Notes: generated by a model not told the origin, from the sequence alone. A stretch of DNA of 64,000 bases from Arachnopeziza araneosa (GCA_003988855.1 QYAI01000005.1:310001-374000); one strand, 5' to 3'; positions 22,058 to 34,516 are shown, counted from the first letter of the stretch. Numbers and translations are program-made.

Positions 22058-23517
22058 ATGCAACCTCTTAAGATTTCCCGTTTCGTTCTTTGTTTCTTAG
22101 GTGTTCATATTGTCTCTGCAATCTCAACCTGCAATGTAAATGGGAAGCAATACAGTGTTAGAAGTACTACATCTCGCGACATCTCTATCATTGGGGGTGG
22201 CTCAGCAGGCACCTACTCAGCTATTCGACTAAAGGATCTTGGCAAGAGCATCATTGTCATTGAGAACACTGGTAGGCTGGGAGGCCACACCCAGACTTAC
22301 CACGATCCCGTTACTGGCGCTACGATTGACTATGGCGTGGAGGTTTGGCATCAATTTGATGTGGTTTTCAACTACTTCAAGCGTCTCAACGTTTCTGTAG
22401 TCTTGGGTGGTCTCGAAGCACTAACTGCTGCTACCGAGTAAGATTGTTTACGGCAATAGACGGGACGTTTCTGACTCTGCGCAGAAATATCGACTTTAAA
22501 ACTGGCAAGCTCAACTTGACAGTTCCTGCTGGGAACTTTACCGCCGCTCTTGAAACCTACAGCGCTCAGGTTTTCAAATACCCCTACCTAGATTTTGGGT
22601 TCGATCTCCCATATCCAGTCCCACGCGATCTGCTCCTCTCATTTGGCGACTTTGTTAAGAAATACGAACTAGATGCTATAGTTCCTTTCGTTTGGCAAAT
22701 CGTGCCAGGGATTGGAGATCTTCTTACTAAGCCAACTATATATGTAATGAAGTACCTCGGAATAAGCGACTTAGAGGATGCACAAACTGGATTTGTCGTC
22801 ACCGCTGCCCATGATAACAGCCTCCTCTATGAATCTGCCCAGCAAGTCCTCGGAACCGACGTCTTATATAATAGCACTATTATCGATGTAGAGCGAAGTG
22901 CTTCAGGGGTGAAAATTATTGTTGCAGGAGCAGACAACTCTGGATTAACACTTATCAAATCCAAAAAGCTCGTAGTAGCTATCCAACCTACGATTCAGAA
23001 CCTTGCATTCTTCCATCTCACCTCGCTAGAACGGAAACTTTTTTCTCAATTCGAATGGTCCCAATTTTTTACTGCCGTAATCAAAGACAGCGGTGTCCCA
23101 TCTAACATTTCCCTAAACAACGTCGCATCCTTCGGCCCCTACAACATTCCCTCCCCACCATCTACATATAGCCTTTCACAAACCGGCGTTCCTAACCTAG
23201 CGGTTATCACCTATATCAGCACTGATCTAAGTACACCGACTGAAGATATCGCCAACACTATTCTTGCCGAGGTTAAGAATTTGAAGGTTCCAGGGAAGGT
23301 AGCTACGAATCCGTCGTTCGCTGTACAGAGTAATCATAAGCCGTATGAGCTTAGTGTTAGTGCGGATGCTATTGCAAATGGCTTTTACAGAGAGTTATAT
23401 TCGCTTCAGGGTCAGCTGAGTACTTACTGGACTAGTGCGACTTGGCACACTCATGACTCGAGTCTGATTTGGAGGTTTACAGAAGGGTTGTTAGGGCACA
23501 TCACGAGTGGGCTATGA
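22058..23517 (+). CDS. Secreted FAD-dependent oxidoreductase (flavin amine-oxidase-like)
   Basis: A single 47-nt GT-AG intron at 22438-22484 joins what looks like two frames: the TAA at 22439 lies inside it. Removing it gives 1413 nt, 470 residues, with a clean join AATENIDFKTGK. The N-terminus MQPLKISRFVLCFLGVHIVSA is a signal peptide. The dinucleotide-binding motif is IIGGGSAGTYSAIRLKDLGKS followed by VIENTGRLGGHTQTY, the Rossmann start of FAD oxidoreductases of the amine-oxidase fold, often annotated in fungi as beta-cyclopiazonate dehydrogenase-like. The C-terminal EGLLGHITSGL is at the usual flavin-contacting end. Substrate unknown. It is an isolated gene at the edge of the repeat island, with normal codon composition and no sign of hypermutation. 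Confidence 0.85.
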
Positions 23518-23888
23518 TGTGAGATTACAGAATTCTGTCGGTGTCATGATATATCATGCGCTTGAGTCATCAGTGTTGTTGTTTTTTCTTGTCAGGTGAT
23601 GTTGTCAAGAACAAGCAGACGTATAAACTTGAACGCAATAATGGATTGATTCCCTATATCGCACTCCATCTTTGAATAATGTCCGCTGCAGTTAGTTCGG
23701 TGCGATTTACTTCCAGTTGTCACAAATCGAAGAAGGACTGCATGCAGTTCATGAATATCTTCAATTAAGACTATTTAAAGCAAGGGAAGAAGAAGGTTAG
23801 AGAAAGATCCTAAGTAAATACACTAATTCTGCTACTTCTTACTACTTGCTCTCTTAAATTCTAGCTAGTATAAGTAATTTAGCATAGT
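23518..23888. other. 3' flank of the FAD oxidoreductase gene
   Basis: No gene seen; composition becomes AT-richer toward 23860. Confidence 0.5.
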
Positions 23889-23939
23889 TGGTAGGAACAA
23901 AAAAGGTGTTGTTGTAAAGAATAGATTCTTGATTCTATA
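23889..23939 (-). mobile_element. Family D LTR fragment
   Basis: On the reverse strand this matches the last 50 or so bases of the family D LTR (TAGAATCAAGAATC..., ending in TTCCTACCA). The similarity stops abruptly at 23939, so this is a truncated copy. Confidence 0.6.
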
Positions 23940-24222
23940 CGAAGGTCGCGGTCAGAAGTCAGGAAATTACAGGGTCTCAAGCCCTGTAGATACGCTATAT
24001 CTTCAGTGCCAGTACGCTAGAAAGCAGCATAAGCCTCTAGCAGTAGCTAAGAACACCCTGTAAGTAGCTGCTGACTTCCTATTGAGCAATAAATTATAGT
24101 AAGGTCTGCTAACACATAAATAAGAAGTAGTTATCTAGAATAAAAGTATTTTTTGAACTTCTTACTTTACAAAATATGCTTTAAGCACTTTGCTGCTAGT
24201 GATTTTGTACTGTTGCTAGTGC

Positions 24223-25400
24223 TTGCTTTATTTTTATTTAGGCAAAATAGACGATGACGACGTCTTGAGAATTATACTTGGTAGCCTTGATTCTGATGAC
24301 GAATCTAGTTCAGAGCTTGCAACTTCTGATAATTCAGATGCTAAGAGTACAGTTGAAAGCTCAGCAAGTATACCTTCAAGTGTTATTTCAGAAAGCTCTA
24401 GAACTCGAACAAAAAACTCGATCGGCGCTTGTCTTGTTGCTTTATATTTGTATAATTTAAATAAATAGTTACTTGCAATTTAAGAACGAACAGGCGTCTC
24501 TTAAACTAGCGTTAGCAAGCTTTGGCATAAGGCAAAAGATAGAGGTTAGAAAGAACACACGATTTCTGAGCTTTTGCCTGTAGAAGATAGTTTTCGATCA
24601 AGTCGACTGCGGCTTTCAGTAGCTTATACAGAAGTTGTTCTTAAAGTTTTGACGGAAAACTTAACTACAAGAAGTTACTCTTGTTCTCGTATTGCGTACG
24701 AAATACAGTTGTTGTCAGACTTAAAGATCTTTGCAAGCTCTGTGTATTAAATACTTAAAGCAGAAGAGTATTCAGTCTACAAGAAAACGGTTAAACTTAG
24801 CTTAAATAAAGAAAACAAGCAAGCTCGTTATAATCAGTGCAAAGAAAGAAAAAACTAAACACTTGAGAACTAGAAACGTGTTATTTAGATAGATAAGACA
24901 AGCGTACAGCTAGGTGAAGTACGAGGTCAGAGAAGAGTCTGAAGGAAAGCTAATAAGATGCATAATCTACATGTTATTCGTACACGGTAGAAAGGCTTTC
25001 AGAAGTTTATGTGGTAGTCATGCTTCTTGTACGATAAGAAGATGTTGCATTTTATACAGCCTAAAGAAATAACAGTAGAGAAGAAAGAAATAGAAGAAGA
25101 CTTGAAAGAGAGAAATGCAGCTTGCTATAAGAAAGACAAAGAAAAATAAGAGCTAGTGAATAGCATAAGAAGGCTAGAAGCAACGAGGTCGAAGTCTAGG
25201 CCGAAACCGAACTTTTAACACAACGAAGAGACTAGAGCTTATATTGTTCGAGAAGAAGCAAGTGAAATAAACTAGTACTGATATTAAAAGCACGTTATAA
25301 AGCTGCTTTTGATTCTATTTGCTTAAGAGCTTGCAAAAGAAAATAGCAATATTATTGTGTAAGAAGACAACGCTTCTGCTTACGCTTTTTAATATCAAGA
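24223..25400 (+). pseudogene. Tc1/mariner transposase relic
   Basis: One frame runs the whole length, broken almost only by TAG and TAA stops. It opens with an acidic Ser-rich stretch, then a helix-turn-helix region (VALYLYNLNK, ERTGVS, SKLWHKAKDRG), a second DNA-binding part (TTRSYSCSRIAYEIQLLSD) and the catalytic core: IDKTSVQLGEVRGQRR holds the first Asp, and EDNASAYAF the second. Many stops fall where the family has Trp, meaning TGG became TAG, a G-to-A change. The C-terminal part with the third acidic residue is missing because a family F LTR begins at 25401. No terminal inverted repeats were identified with confidence. Confidence 0.8.
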
Positions 25401-25554
25401 TGTGATGAGCAGGATATCACGTGAACTGAATGTCATGTGTGGACAGCACAGGCATAAGAACCTCATTTCCGAAGTGTGGAAAATAAAGGGCACATTCAGA
25501 GTCGATTTAGACTAGGGCGAGAGAGAAGTCTACTGTAGATAAAGCACACCTTAC
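25401..25554 (+). mobile_element. Family F LTR, left part, interrupted by element A
   Basis: Begins TGTGATGAGCAGG and matches, on the reverse strand, the complete copy at 32528-32809 up to the sequence CACACCTTAC. There element A begins. The missing right part resumes at 31999. The composition is not AT-mutated. Confidence 0.8.
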
Positions 25555-26001
25555 TGTTACGACTACCATACTGTGGTACTGGCGGAACGCGGTCTGACGG
25601 TAAGACTGGGAATGACACGTCACGTGACTGGATCCTTTGTATCCTCAAGGCTTGGCGTATCCTTCGGAGGATACTGAGGATACAGGAAAAGAGAAGGATC
25701 CAGGGCGCCACCACGTGACGGGTATCCTGAGGATCAGTCGTATCCTTCGGATCCCTCTGAGGATACTGAGGATACTGAGGATACTGAGGATACTGAGGAT
25801 ACTGAGGATACTGAGGATACGAAGGATACTGGAAATATCAACGTATATATAAGACTTAGTTTACGACTATTAGTTAGAAGCTTCGTGCTTAACTCAAATA
25901 AAGTATCTGATTACTTAGTAACAAGCTACACAACACACATATATACAGTGCGCTTGTAAATACCTTAGCAACTATCGCTACTTAGAGAAAGCATCGTTAC
26001 A
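25555..26001 (+). repeat. 5' LTR of element A (447 bp)
   Basis: Starts TGTTACGAC, ends CATCGTTACA. It keeps normal base composition, unlike its 3' partner. It contains the GAGGATACT minisatellite. Its right third, with a TATATAA box, is nearly identical to the 3' LTR. Confidence 0.9.
25758..25826. repeat. 9-bp minisatellite GAGGATACT, about 7-8 units
   Basis: Perfect GAGGATACT units in tandem within the 5' LTR of element A. The 3' LTR retains only two or three mutated units, which explains most of the 50-bp LTR length difference. Confidence 0.9.
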
Positions 26002-27326
26002 CTTTAAGCACTTTTTTTGCTTAGTTATTTACAAACGCTATAATAGAAAATAACTTAAACATGCTAAACTACAATAAAAAAACAAGCTAAGAACTTAGAA
26101 TCTTAGTACTAACGCCTTACAGTAGTAAGAGAAAGAAACTTAAGCTGTACTTTGCTTAGTGCACTACTTACATTAACATTAACAAAGCAATGTTTAAGAA
26201 CAAATTTTAGAAAGTTTTATAAGTTACTTTTTTTCTTATAAAAGCTGCTTTTAATTAGATCGAAACTGCTAAAGAAAACTATTATAAATTAAAAAAAAAC
26301 TTTAACAAGTTTAAGAATGCTACTAAACAAGTTTTCTTTACTTTTGCAAACTACTAGAAAGCAATTAATTAAATGTTTAAAAACTGAGATGTAAAAAAAA
26401 CAGCAATTAGAAAGATAAAAATTCTTAAACTAAAAAAATTAGCAATAAATTACGCTGCAAAGTTCTAGCAACTTGCTAAAAAATAGCATAAGAAAATAAT
26501 GCTTTTATCAATTAGTTTTATAAAAAACCAAAAAAAAAGTTAAAAAACACTTTAACTATAAAAAACTAAACAAGTATGTAAAACTAACTATCTAACTAGA
26601 TAATAAACTTTACACAAGACTTTAAAAAAAAAAAGTTAACAAAAAAACTGTACTTTGAAAAAGCAAACAAATTTTTTTTGAGCAAAAGCAAAAGAAAATA
26701 GCTACAACTAATAAAACTAGATGCGACAAAAAAAAAGTATAAAAAAAAAACTTTTAGTTAAAAAAATAAAAAAGCAAAGAAAAAAAAACTTTGTTTTAAG
26801 TGTAAACTACTAAGTTACTAAGCAAGCTCTTACAAGAAAACTTTAAAAGCAACAAAGAAAAAAAAAGTTAACGCTATAGAAAAAATTAATTTAAAAATGT
26901 AGAAAAATTTTAAAAAAAAAAAACTAGCTTTTTTAAAACAATACAATTAAGAATTTAAGAAAATAAAAATGTGTAAACAAATAAAAACAAACTTTATAAG
27001 AAAAAACTACAATTAATAAAAAAACAAGAAATACAAAAATACAATGTATAAACAGTATATAAAAGTACGAAACACTGTAAAACCTGCTTTTGCGCATACT
27101 AAACTAAAAAAAAGAGTACAAAAAAAGTAGCAAGAAGCACAACTAGTAAAGCAGCACAAACTTACTAAAAAACGCTAATAACAAGAATAAAAAAATAAAA
27201 CTAAAAGTGTTGCTTCTAAAAGTAAAACAAGTTTAAAAAGTTAGTTAGTATAAGAAACTAGATAATTAAAAAGTTATTAGAAGCTAAACGTAGTATAATC
27301 TAACAAAACATTACACTTAAAGAAAA

Positions 27327-27362
<36 letters not shown>

Positions 27363-29187
27363 TTTTTAAAAAAAAAAAATATACTGTAATTTACAAAAAC
27401 AAAGTAAAAATTAGTTAGTAACTAATTACAAAAAAAAACTAGCTTTACAAAACTTAAAAAAAGCAAGTTTTAAAAGCTATAAGTTTAATTAGAACATACA
27501 AGAATTTAGCTAAAAAAAAAACAATAAGATAGTAGTATACTAAATTTTTTTTTAAAGAAAATTAAATGCAGTATTAGTTTTTAAAAAAATATATTAATAC
27601 TTAAAAATAAACAAACTATACAAATGTTAAATTAACATACTAAATAGCTAGAAACACTTTAAAATATGCGCAACAAGTTAAAAAAATGCAAAGTACTTTA
27701 AAACTATAGTTTTACTTAAAAAAACAAAGTATAAAAGCAATAATAAACTTAAAATTTTTTATTTATCTTAAAGTAGTAAGATAATACAAATTAAACACAA
27801 ATGTTAAAAAACAAAAGTATTTACTAACTATAGCAAACAAAACGCTTGTAGTAAAAAAACATATAAACGTAAAAATAACAATATTAAACATAAAAGTAAA
27901 AAAAAATCTTAGCAACTTTAATTATTACTAAAAAAAATTTGTTTTTAACATAGTAAAAATAAAACACTATAAAATTATACTAAGAATGCTTTAAATAAAA
28001 AAGTATAACTTAACGATTAATTAAACTACTAAAGAACTAAAATTTAACAAGTGTTTTTGTTAAGCAGTTAAGTATAATTAAAAAAAAACTTTACGCTAGT
28101 TTTTTTTTTTAAAAAAAAAGTACTTAGCTAAAAACTTATTGTTAAAAAAAATACTAACAAAATATTACAAATACTTAAAGTTATTTTAAAATAAAAAAAG
28201 TAAGAAAGTATTGCTTTACTACAACAATTAGAATTATATAATACTTTTAATAAAAAAAAGCAAGTTAGTTTTTTAACTAATATATGCTATATTAAAAGTA
28301 AACTTAAAAACGCTTAAAAAATATATTAACACAAACTTAAGTAAGAAATTTATATAACTTTCTAGCTTGCTATACAAAAGTTTAGTTTTATTTGTAAATA
28401 AAAAAAATAGTAGTAAAAAACTTTATGTAAATTATAAAGTTTTAAATAAATAAACTATTAAAAATTAGTATTTGCTATTACTAGCAAACAAGTCAAAAAA
28501 TTACTTTAAAAAAGTAGTACTTTTTACTAAGCTAAACTTAAAAAAAGCTTATAACTTAATAAAAAAAAAACAAAAAAAAACAAAAACTGCTTTTTAAACA
28601 CAGTATAAATATTACAAGTATCTAGTAATGCTATTTAGTTTATGTAATGCACTAGCAGTATATATAAAAATAATAAATAAAACTTTATAGTTGTAGTTAA
28701 ACACTTAAGTAATATACTATTTAGACAATATTTTAATATTTACAAAATTAAAAAAAAACTATAAGCACAAAGTTAAAAAAGTTTTACAAGCTTTAAAAAA
28801 AAAAGTTACTTTGCAAACTTAAGAAATACAAGTTTAGTATAAAAAAACAAAGTTTCTAAAATACAATATGTTTTAAAAAAAACTGTTATTAAGCTTAAAG
28901 AAAGTTATAGTAGTTCTTAAATAAAAATAAAACTAAAAATAGTAACAAAAGTATAATTATTTTTAAGTTTTGTAAATTACTGCTAAAAATTTATTAAAAA
29001 TTATTTTGCAATAATAACATTATTAATAAAATTAACCTAAAAAAACAGTATTTAAATAAACAAAAAAAGCACAAAAAGCTTTTAACTTGCTTAAACAAGC
29101 ATTTACACAAGCACTAATTTTTAACTCAAAGCAAAAAAGCAGTGTAAAAACAAATGTATTAAATTTTGCAGTAAAAGCAGTACTAAA

Positions 29188-29221
<34 letters not shown>

Positions 29222-31602
29222 GTAACTTATAGCTTATTACTTTAAAAAACTATTACTAGCAAAACAAAACTATAATATATATAACAAGAAACTACTAGCA
29301 ATAGTAAAAGCATTAAAGAAGTAAAAAGTTTACTTAAAAAAACTTAGTATACTTTACTATAACAAAAGTACTTAACAAAAAACAAGTAAGATAAGCTAAA
29401 ACACTAGCTTAATACAATTTTAAAATTTTATATATCAAAAAAACAAAAAACAAAAAAGCAAATGCTTTTAGCTTTAAAAAAAATTATTACACAAAAAAAT
29501 AATTTAATTACGCTATTTTAAGAAAAAAAAACAGTAAATTAGTAGCAAACTATATAAAAGTAGCAACAACATTTAAAGTTAAAGTATTATAAAAACTTAA
29601 GAAATTTTAACAACAATACTTTAAAAACAACATTACAACAAAAGTTTTTAAAAAAAAAAAAATTTACAACACAAAATAAAATTATTTAATTTTAAAGCAA
29701 AGTTTATATTTTAGTAAGCTTAAAAAAAATTATTAAAAAGTAGCATAAGTTACTTGCGCATAGCTATTAAAAAGTGTTAAAAACAATAAATAAAATTCTA
29801 AAAAACTACTATACGCTAAAAATTAAAAAAGTAATTTAAAACATAATAACAAAATGTAACACTTATATAATAAACAAAAGCAGCAAGCATGCACTATACA
29901 AATTAATACAAGCGCTAAAAATACTAACTAAAGCTTAAAAGTTAATATTATAAAACTTTGTAGTTAAACTACTATTGTTAGTTATAAAAATTGCTTATAA
30001 TAGCATAATAGTTATTATAAACTAATTAACTAAGTATGCGTATATAATACTATTTAAAGAAAGCTACATAGTAAAAAAGTTAGCTAATGTTTATTTAAAA
30101 ACAGTAGTAGCTAATTATAGCTTTTTAAAAAAAATTATATTTAATAAAAATAAGTTGTTTACATTTAAATTTTAAAAAACATTTACTACGTTGTTAAAAG
30201 TAAAAAAAAAACTATTAACATTTTTTTACTTACAAACAAACAAACAAACAAACAAAACAAATTAAACTATAAAAGCATATTTAAAATGCTATATTAATTA
30301 TAAACAAAACAACTAGCACAGTTTGCATATAATAGCGCAAAAGCAACAGTAACTAAAACAAGTTTATTTATAGCAAATTATAAATTTTAGTTAATAGTGT
30401 ATAAAACGCCTTAAAAAAAACTAAATTAAAAGTAATAATTAAAAAAGTAAAAAAGCTTTAGCAATTGTAAAAAAAATTAGCAACAAATATTGCATTTACA
30501 GCTAAAAAAAACTGTAATTTATTAAAACAAAAAACATAGTGTAAAACTTACGCTAAAAAAAATTAAAGTTTACTTAGTTTAAAAAAACATAAAAACAAAA
30601 CAACTAAGCAACAAATTAAATTACAAAAAATCAAAACTTTTTAAAGTGTTAAAAGTAAATAGTGTAGTTAATTATACGCTAAAGCTACTTCTGCAAATAA
30701 AAATACAGTTAATGTTTTATATATTGTTACTAAAAAAAGCACTAAGTAAAATTCTAGTAAAAAAAAAGTTAAGACAAAAACAATAAATAAAAAAAACTAT
30801 AAAGTAAAAAAAAATACTTAAGAAAAAGTTAATAAATAAAAAAAACTAGTATTTAATAAAATAAAAAAGTTACTTACTAGCTAAAAACTTATAAAAGCTT
30901 GTAGAAAACTTTAACTATAATTAACTTCTTAAGAAGTATTACTAAAGACTAAAAAAAAACAAAAGCAAAAAAAACCTAAAAAAGTAAGAAAAAATTAAAA
31001 AAGGTAAAAAAAATTTAGCAAGATTAAATTTTTTAAAAAAAAGTAAGAATTACAAGTTCGAAAGCTAGCGAATTTAGCTTTTAAAAAAACAAAACACTAT
31101 AGCGTAGCATTGCTAAACTTTTTTTTTTAGAACAGACAATGTTGTTTTTTAATTTACGCAATTTTAGCGTTTATTTTTAAGAAATGTTTTAGCAGTTTGT
31201 TCTAAGCTTTACAAGCAGCTTCTAAAAGCTTTTTCTAAGCTTTGTAAGCTAGTTTAAGTTTGTAATTAAGTTAAGCTTTAACTTTGTTATTAGCTTCTTA
31301 CTTATAAAAGTTCGAGCTTTAGATATTGTATTTGCTGTTGCTACTAGCTTAAATACACTTTATGCAATAGTTAAAGTTAAAAAAAACTTTGCAAACTAAA
31401 AGAAAATAATTGCAGCAGTAAAAACAAGCAAGCATAATAAATTTTTTGTTTTTTACTTTAAAATATAAAGCTAGTTAGTATTTAGTTTTTTTAAATTAAA
31501 AACAGTTAGCAAGTATATTAAGAAAAAAAAAAGTTACAAATAAAAAAAGAAATTAGTCTTACTTATTAGTGCACAAAGTAAACGCTAGTACAAAAAAAAT
31601 AG

Positions 31603-31998
31603 TATTATAACTACTATACTGTAGTACTAGCAGTAAAACTAAAAATAACATGTTACGTAACTAGATTTTTTGTATTTTTAAAGCTTAGCGTATTTTTCGG
31701 AAAATACTAAAAATACAGAAATTTTTTTTTTTTTTAAGCACTACTACGTAACAAGTATTCTAAGAATTAGTTATATTCTTTAAATTTCTTTAAAGATACT
31801 AAAGATACTAAAAATACAAAGAATACTAAAAATATTAACGTATATATAAAACTTAGTTTACGACTATTAGTTAAAAGCTTCGTGCTTAACTTAAATAAAG
31901 TATCTAATTACTTAGTAACAAGCTACACAACACACATATATACAGTGCGCCTATAGATACTTTAGCAACTATCGCTACTTAAAGAAAGCATTGTTACA
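31603..31998 (+). repeat. 3' LTR of element A (396 bp), hypermutated in its left half
   Basis: Aligns along its length to 25555-26001. The left half carries dense C-to-T and G-to-A changes; the right 190 bases carry few. An A-rich purine run precedes it. Confidence 0.9.
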
Positions 31999-32114
31999 CC
32001 TACTTATGTAGGTTTTTTTTTCTTCGTAGCTAGCCTAAGAACTAAATGTACTTAAACTATTAATGTACTTTTATATGCTTCTTAACTAGCTATATTTATG
32101 TTTGTGCTATTACA
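31999..32114 (+). mobile_element. Family F LTR, right part, continued from 25554
   Basis: Resumes with CCTAC, then matches the reverse complement of the right end of the intact F LTR (CTTCGTAGCTAGCC through GCTATTACA). With 25401-25554 it makes one F LTR split by element A. Mildly mutated. Confidence 0.8.
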
Positions 32115-32429
32115 TAATTTTTTTTAAAAAACTGCTAAAGACAGCTTGTTACAATATTTTATTAAAGAAAAATAACTGTAGAACTAATTCTTAGCTAATT
32201 CAAACTTTAGTCGTGCATTTTCTTATATAGTTGTAATTTTAGAAACTTTGCAAACAACTAGTAGTATTAGAGTGTAATACTAGCACTAAAGCAACTAGTA
32301 AAATTGTCTTGTATAAACGTTATAAAAGTGTTAAAGACTTTTAATTGCTTTTTTATACACAAAAAATTTGTAAATAAAAGCTTAGTTAATCTAGCTGTAA
32401 AATTATCTAAAAACTTTTTTTTCTTTTAA
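32115..32429. other. AT-rich, unassigned between the split F LTR and the Fot1-like element
   Basis: No readable protein frame and no match that I can find to other repeats in the window. Possibly the residue of the Tc1/mariner element or of an F element interior. Confidence 0.4.
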
Positions 32430-32431
32430 TA

Positions 32432-34514
32432 ATGTGCTTTATTATCAAGTCGCGCATATTATCAAGTCGCGCACTTTTTCTTACTCTATTACTTTAGAAT
32501 CAAGATTAAACAACTACAACGCATAGATGTAACGGCACGAACACAAATATAGCTAGTTAAGAAGTATATAGAAGTGCGTTAATAGTCTGAGTATATTTGG
32601 TTTATAGGCTAGCTACGAAGGAAAAGAAGAATATAAGAAAAGAAAAACTACACGAGTAAGGTGTGCATTATGTACAGCAGACTTCTCTCTAGCCCTAGTC
32701 TGAATAGACTCTGAATGTGCCCCTTATTCTTCACACTTCGGAAATGAAGTCCTGTCGCCCGTGCTGTCTACACATGACATTCAGTTTACGTAATATCTTG
32801 CTTATTACAATAGAATTAACTTAAACTACTTAGAATCTAATAAACCTAATACTACTGTAGTATTCTAACAAGTACGCGCATTATAACTAGTTTTCTTGCA
32901 AGTACTACATTGTTACCTAGAAAGCTGCTTTTTATTTTGCCTACTTTTTTTTAGAGCGCTTGTTATGTCAAGCTTGCTTTTCTGCTTTTCTTTAAGCTAT
33001 TACGTTTTGCGCATTTTTTATAATAAGTGCTTTTCTTTAACAAACCTAAGTTTTTTTTAGCTTTACAGCGTTTGCTAAGTACTTTATTTGCTGCTTGAAG
33101 TATGCGTACTTTAGCTAATAAAAGCATTATCTTGTAAGCTAATATTTTAGTACTTTTAGCTAACGCAGCTACTGTTTTAAAAATAAAAGTTAGAAAGCTT
33201 TTTTAATAACGTGTAATGCAACTTTTTACTAAAGTTAACTGCAAAAGCGCATTAGTTGCATTATAAGAAGTTTAAAAAACTTAAAAGTTAGTATTAGTTA
33301 AAAAAAGTGTACTAAAATTTAAAGTTTGTAACTTTACATTAGGCTTTGAAATTATAGCTTACAAGTTAAAAAGTACTAAGCTAGCTTTGCGAAATCTAGC
33401 TTAGCTATTCTAAGCTGTTATAAAAGCTAAATAAGCTACTTTAAAAGCAAGAAAAAACTTAACTTTTGTAATATAAGCTTTAATAAAAGTTTTAATTTGT
33501 TAACTATACGCTTGTTTTAAAATACTAAAACACTTAATATTAAGTAGCTAAGTTAAATAAAAAAAAAGTAATAATATTATGTGCTTTGCAGTACTTTTAG
33601 AATTTTGCTAATTTGTAACTTTTATGCTTATTAAAAACAAGCATTTAATATAAACTTTTAGTTAAACTTGTCTTGTTATTTGTCTAGCTATTAATTGTTA
33701 GTTTAATTACTTAGTTATATAAAAAGCTACTTTTAGTATACTAAGTTGCAAGATAATTTTTTTTAAACTACAAAAAATAAAAAAACACTTTAACTTTTGC
33801 TATTAATACAAGTAATTGCTATTGCTTATTTTTAATTGCTTAGCTAAACTACTTTACTTTTGCTACATTAATCTGCGCAAGTTACAACTATTGCTAAAGT
33901 AATTACGCTTATTATAAAGCTTGTTTTGTTAAAGTTATAAAAATCGAAGTTAATAATTTTATATTTTGCTTACATATTTTTAACTAGTTAAAACTACACG
34001 CTAATTAACTTTAAATCTTTGTACAATGCTTTTTAAAAGTTATAAACGCAATTAAAACATGTCTTTAACTTTAGTTGTTGTTGTACAAATTAATACGCTT
34101 AAAGCTTACTAATATGCTTTGCTTTTTAAAATTTAAAAATATAATTTGCTATATTTTTAACATTAGCAAGCTAAAGTGCAAACTTTTTAAAATTTAAGTT
34201 AAGTATATATTAAGTAATTACTTTTTTTTCTACTTTAGATAGTTTTTAACAATTAAGTATAGTTTTAAAGCAATAAGTTTAGCTAGTTATTTTATTTTAA
34301 AAAGTTGCTTTAGAAACCTTATAAATTTTTGCAGCAGCCTAATAACTAAGCTTTTTAAAAGTTCGAATAGCTTCGATAGCTAAAATAATTCGTGCTTTTT
34401 AAGTTTAAATTTATATTATAAATAGTTAAGAAAACGTATATTAAAGTTTATAAGTAATAAAGTAAGAAAAAGTACGTAACTTAATAATATGCGCGATTTA
34501 ATAATAAAGCACGT
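32432..34514 (-). mobile_element. Fot1/pogo-like DNA transposon (2.1 kb), hypermutated
   Basis: Inverted terminal repeats of about 65 bp start GTGCTTTATTAT at both ends, flanked by TA (32430-32431, 34515-34516), the expected pogo target. On the minus strand from about 34390 one frame reads a helix-turn-helix start (ILAIEAIRTFKKLSY, AAAKIYKVSKATF), then a CENP-B-like part and core (NVKNIANYIFKF; LVKNM, stop, AKYKIINFDF), with many stops. Length, repeats and order fit the Fot1/pogo branch of Tc1-mariner. A solo F LTR sits inside near the left end. Confidence 0.85.
32528..32809 (-). mobile_element. Solo family F LTR (282 bp) with TSD ATAGA, inside the Fot1-like element
   Basis: On the plus strand it opens TGTAACGGCACG and closes CTTATTACA. 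ATAGA stands on both sides (32523-32527 and 32810-32814), a perfect 5-bp duplication. It has normal composition within hypermutated DNA. This is the only complete F LTR in the window and defines the family. Confidence 0.9.
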
Positions 34515-34516
34515 TA

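Larger units (their letters stand above)
25555..31998 (+). mobile_element. Element A: hypermutated Ty3/gypsy retrotransposon with chromodomain (nested in an F LTR)
   Basis: Two LTRs (25555-26001 and 31603-31998) flank 5.6 kb of AT-rich DNA. Target duplication is CTTAC left (25550-25554) and CCTAC right (31999-32003). Readable landmarks on the plus strand, in gag-pol order: a mutated zinc knuckle at 26792-26836 (CFKC, then Y-stop where His is expected); reverse-transcriptase core YYLDNILIF at about 28708-28740, the second catalytic Asp changed to Asn; and a chromodomain-like block near 30815-30925 (YLIK, stop, KSYLLAKNL, stop, KLVENFNYN). Order and chromodomain identify a chromovirus-type gypsy element. 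Stops occur throughout, so it cannot move by itself. Confidence 0.9.

Noticed and set aside
22439..22441. In-frame TAA that seemed to split the FAD oxidoreductase into a pseudogene
   Set aside because: A 47-nt GT-AG intron (22438-22484) contains the stop and restores a perfect family frame.
25637..25852. ORF of repeating Ile-Leu-Arg
   Set aside because: It is the translation of the GAGGATACT minisatellite inside an LTR.
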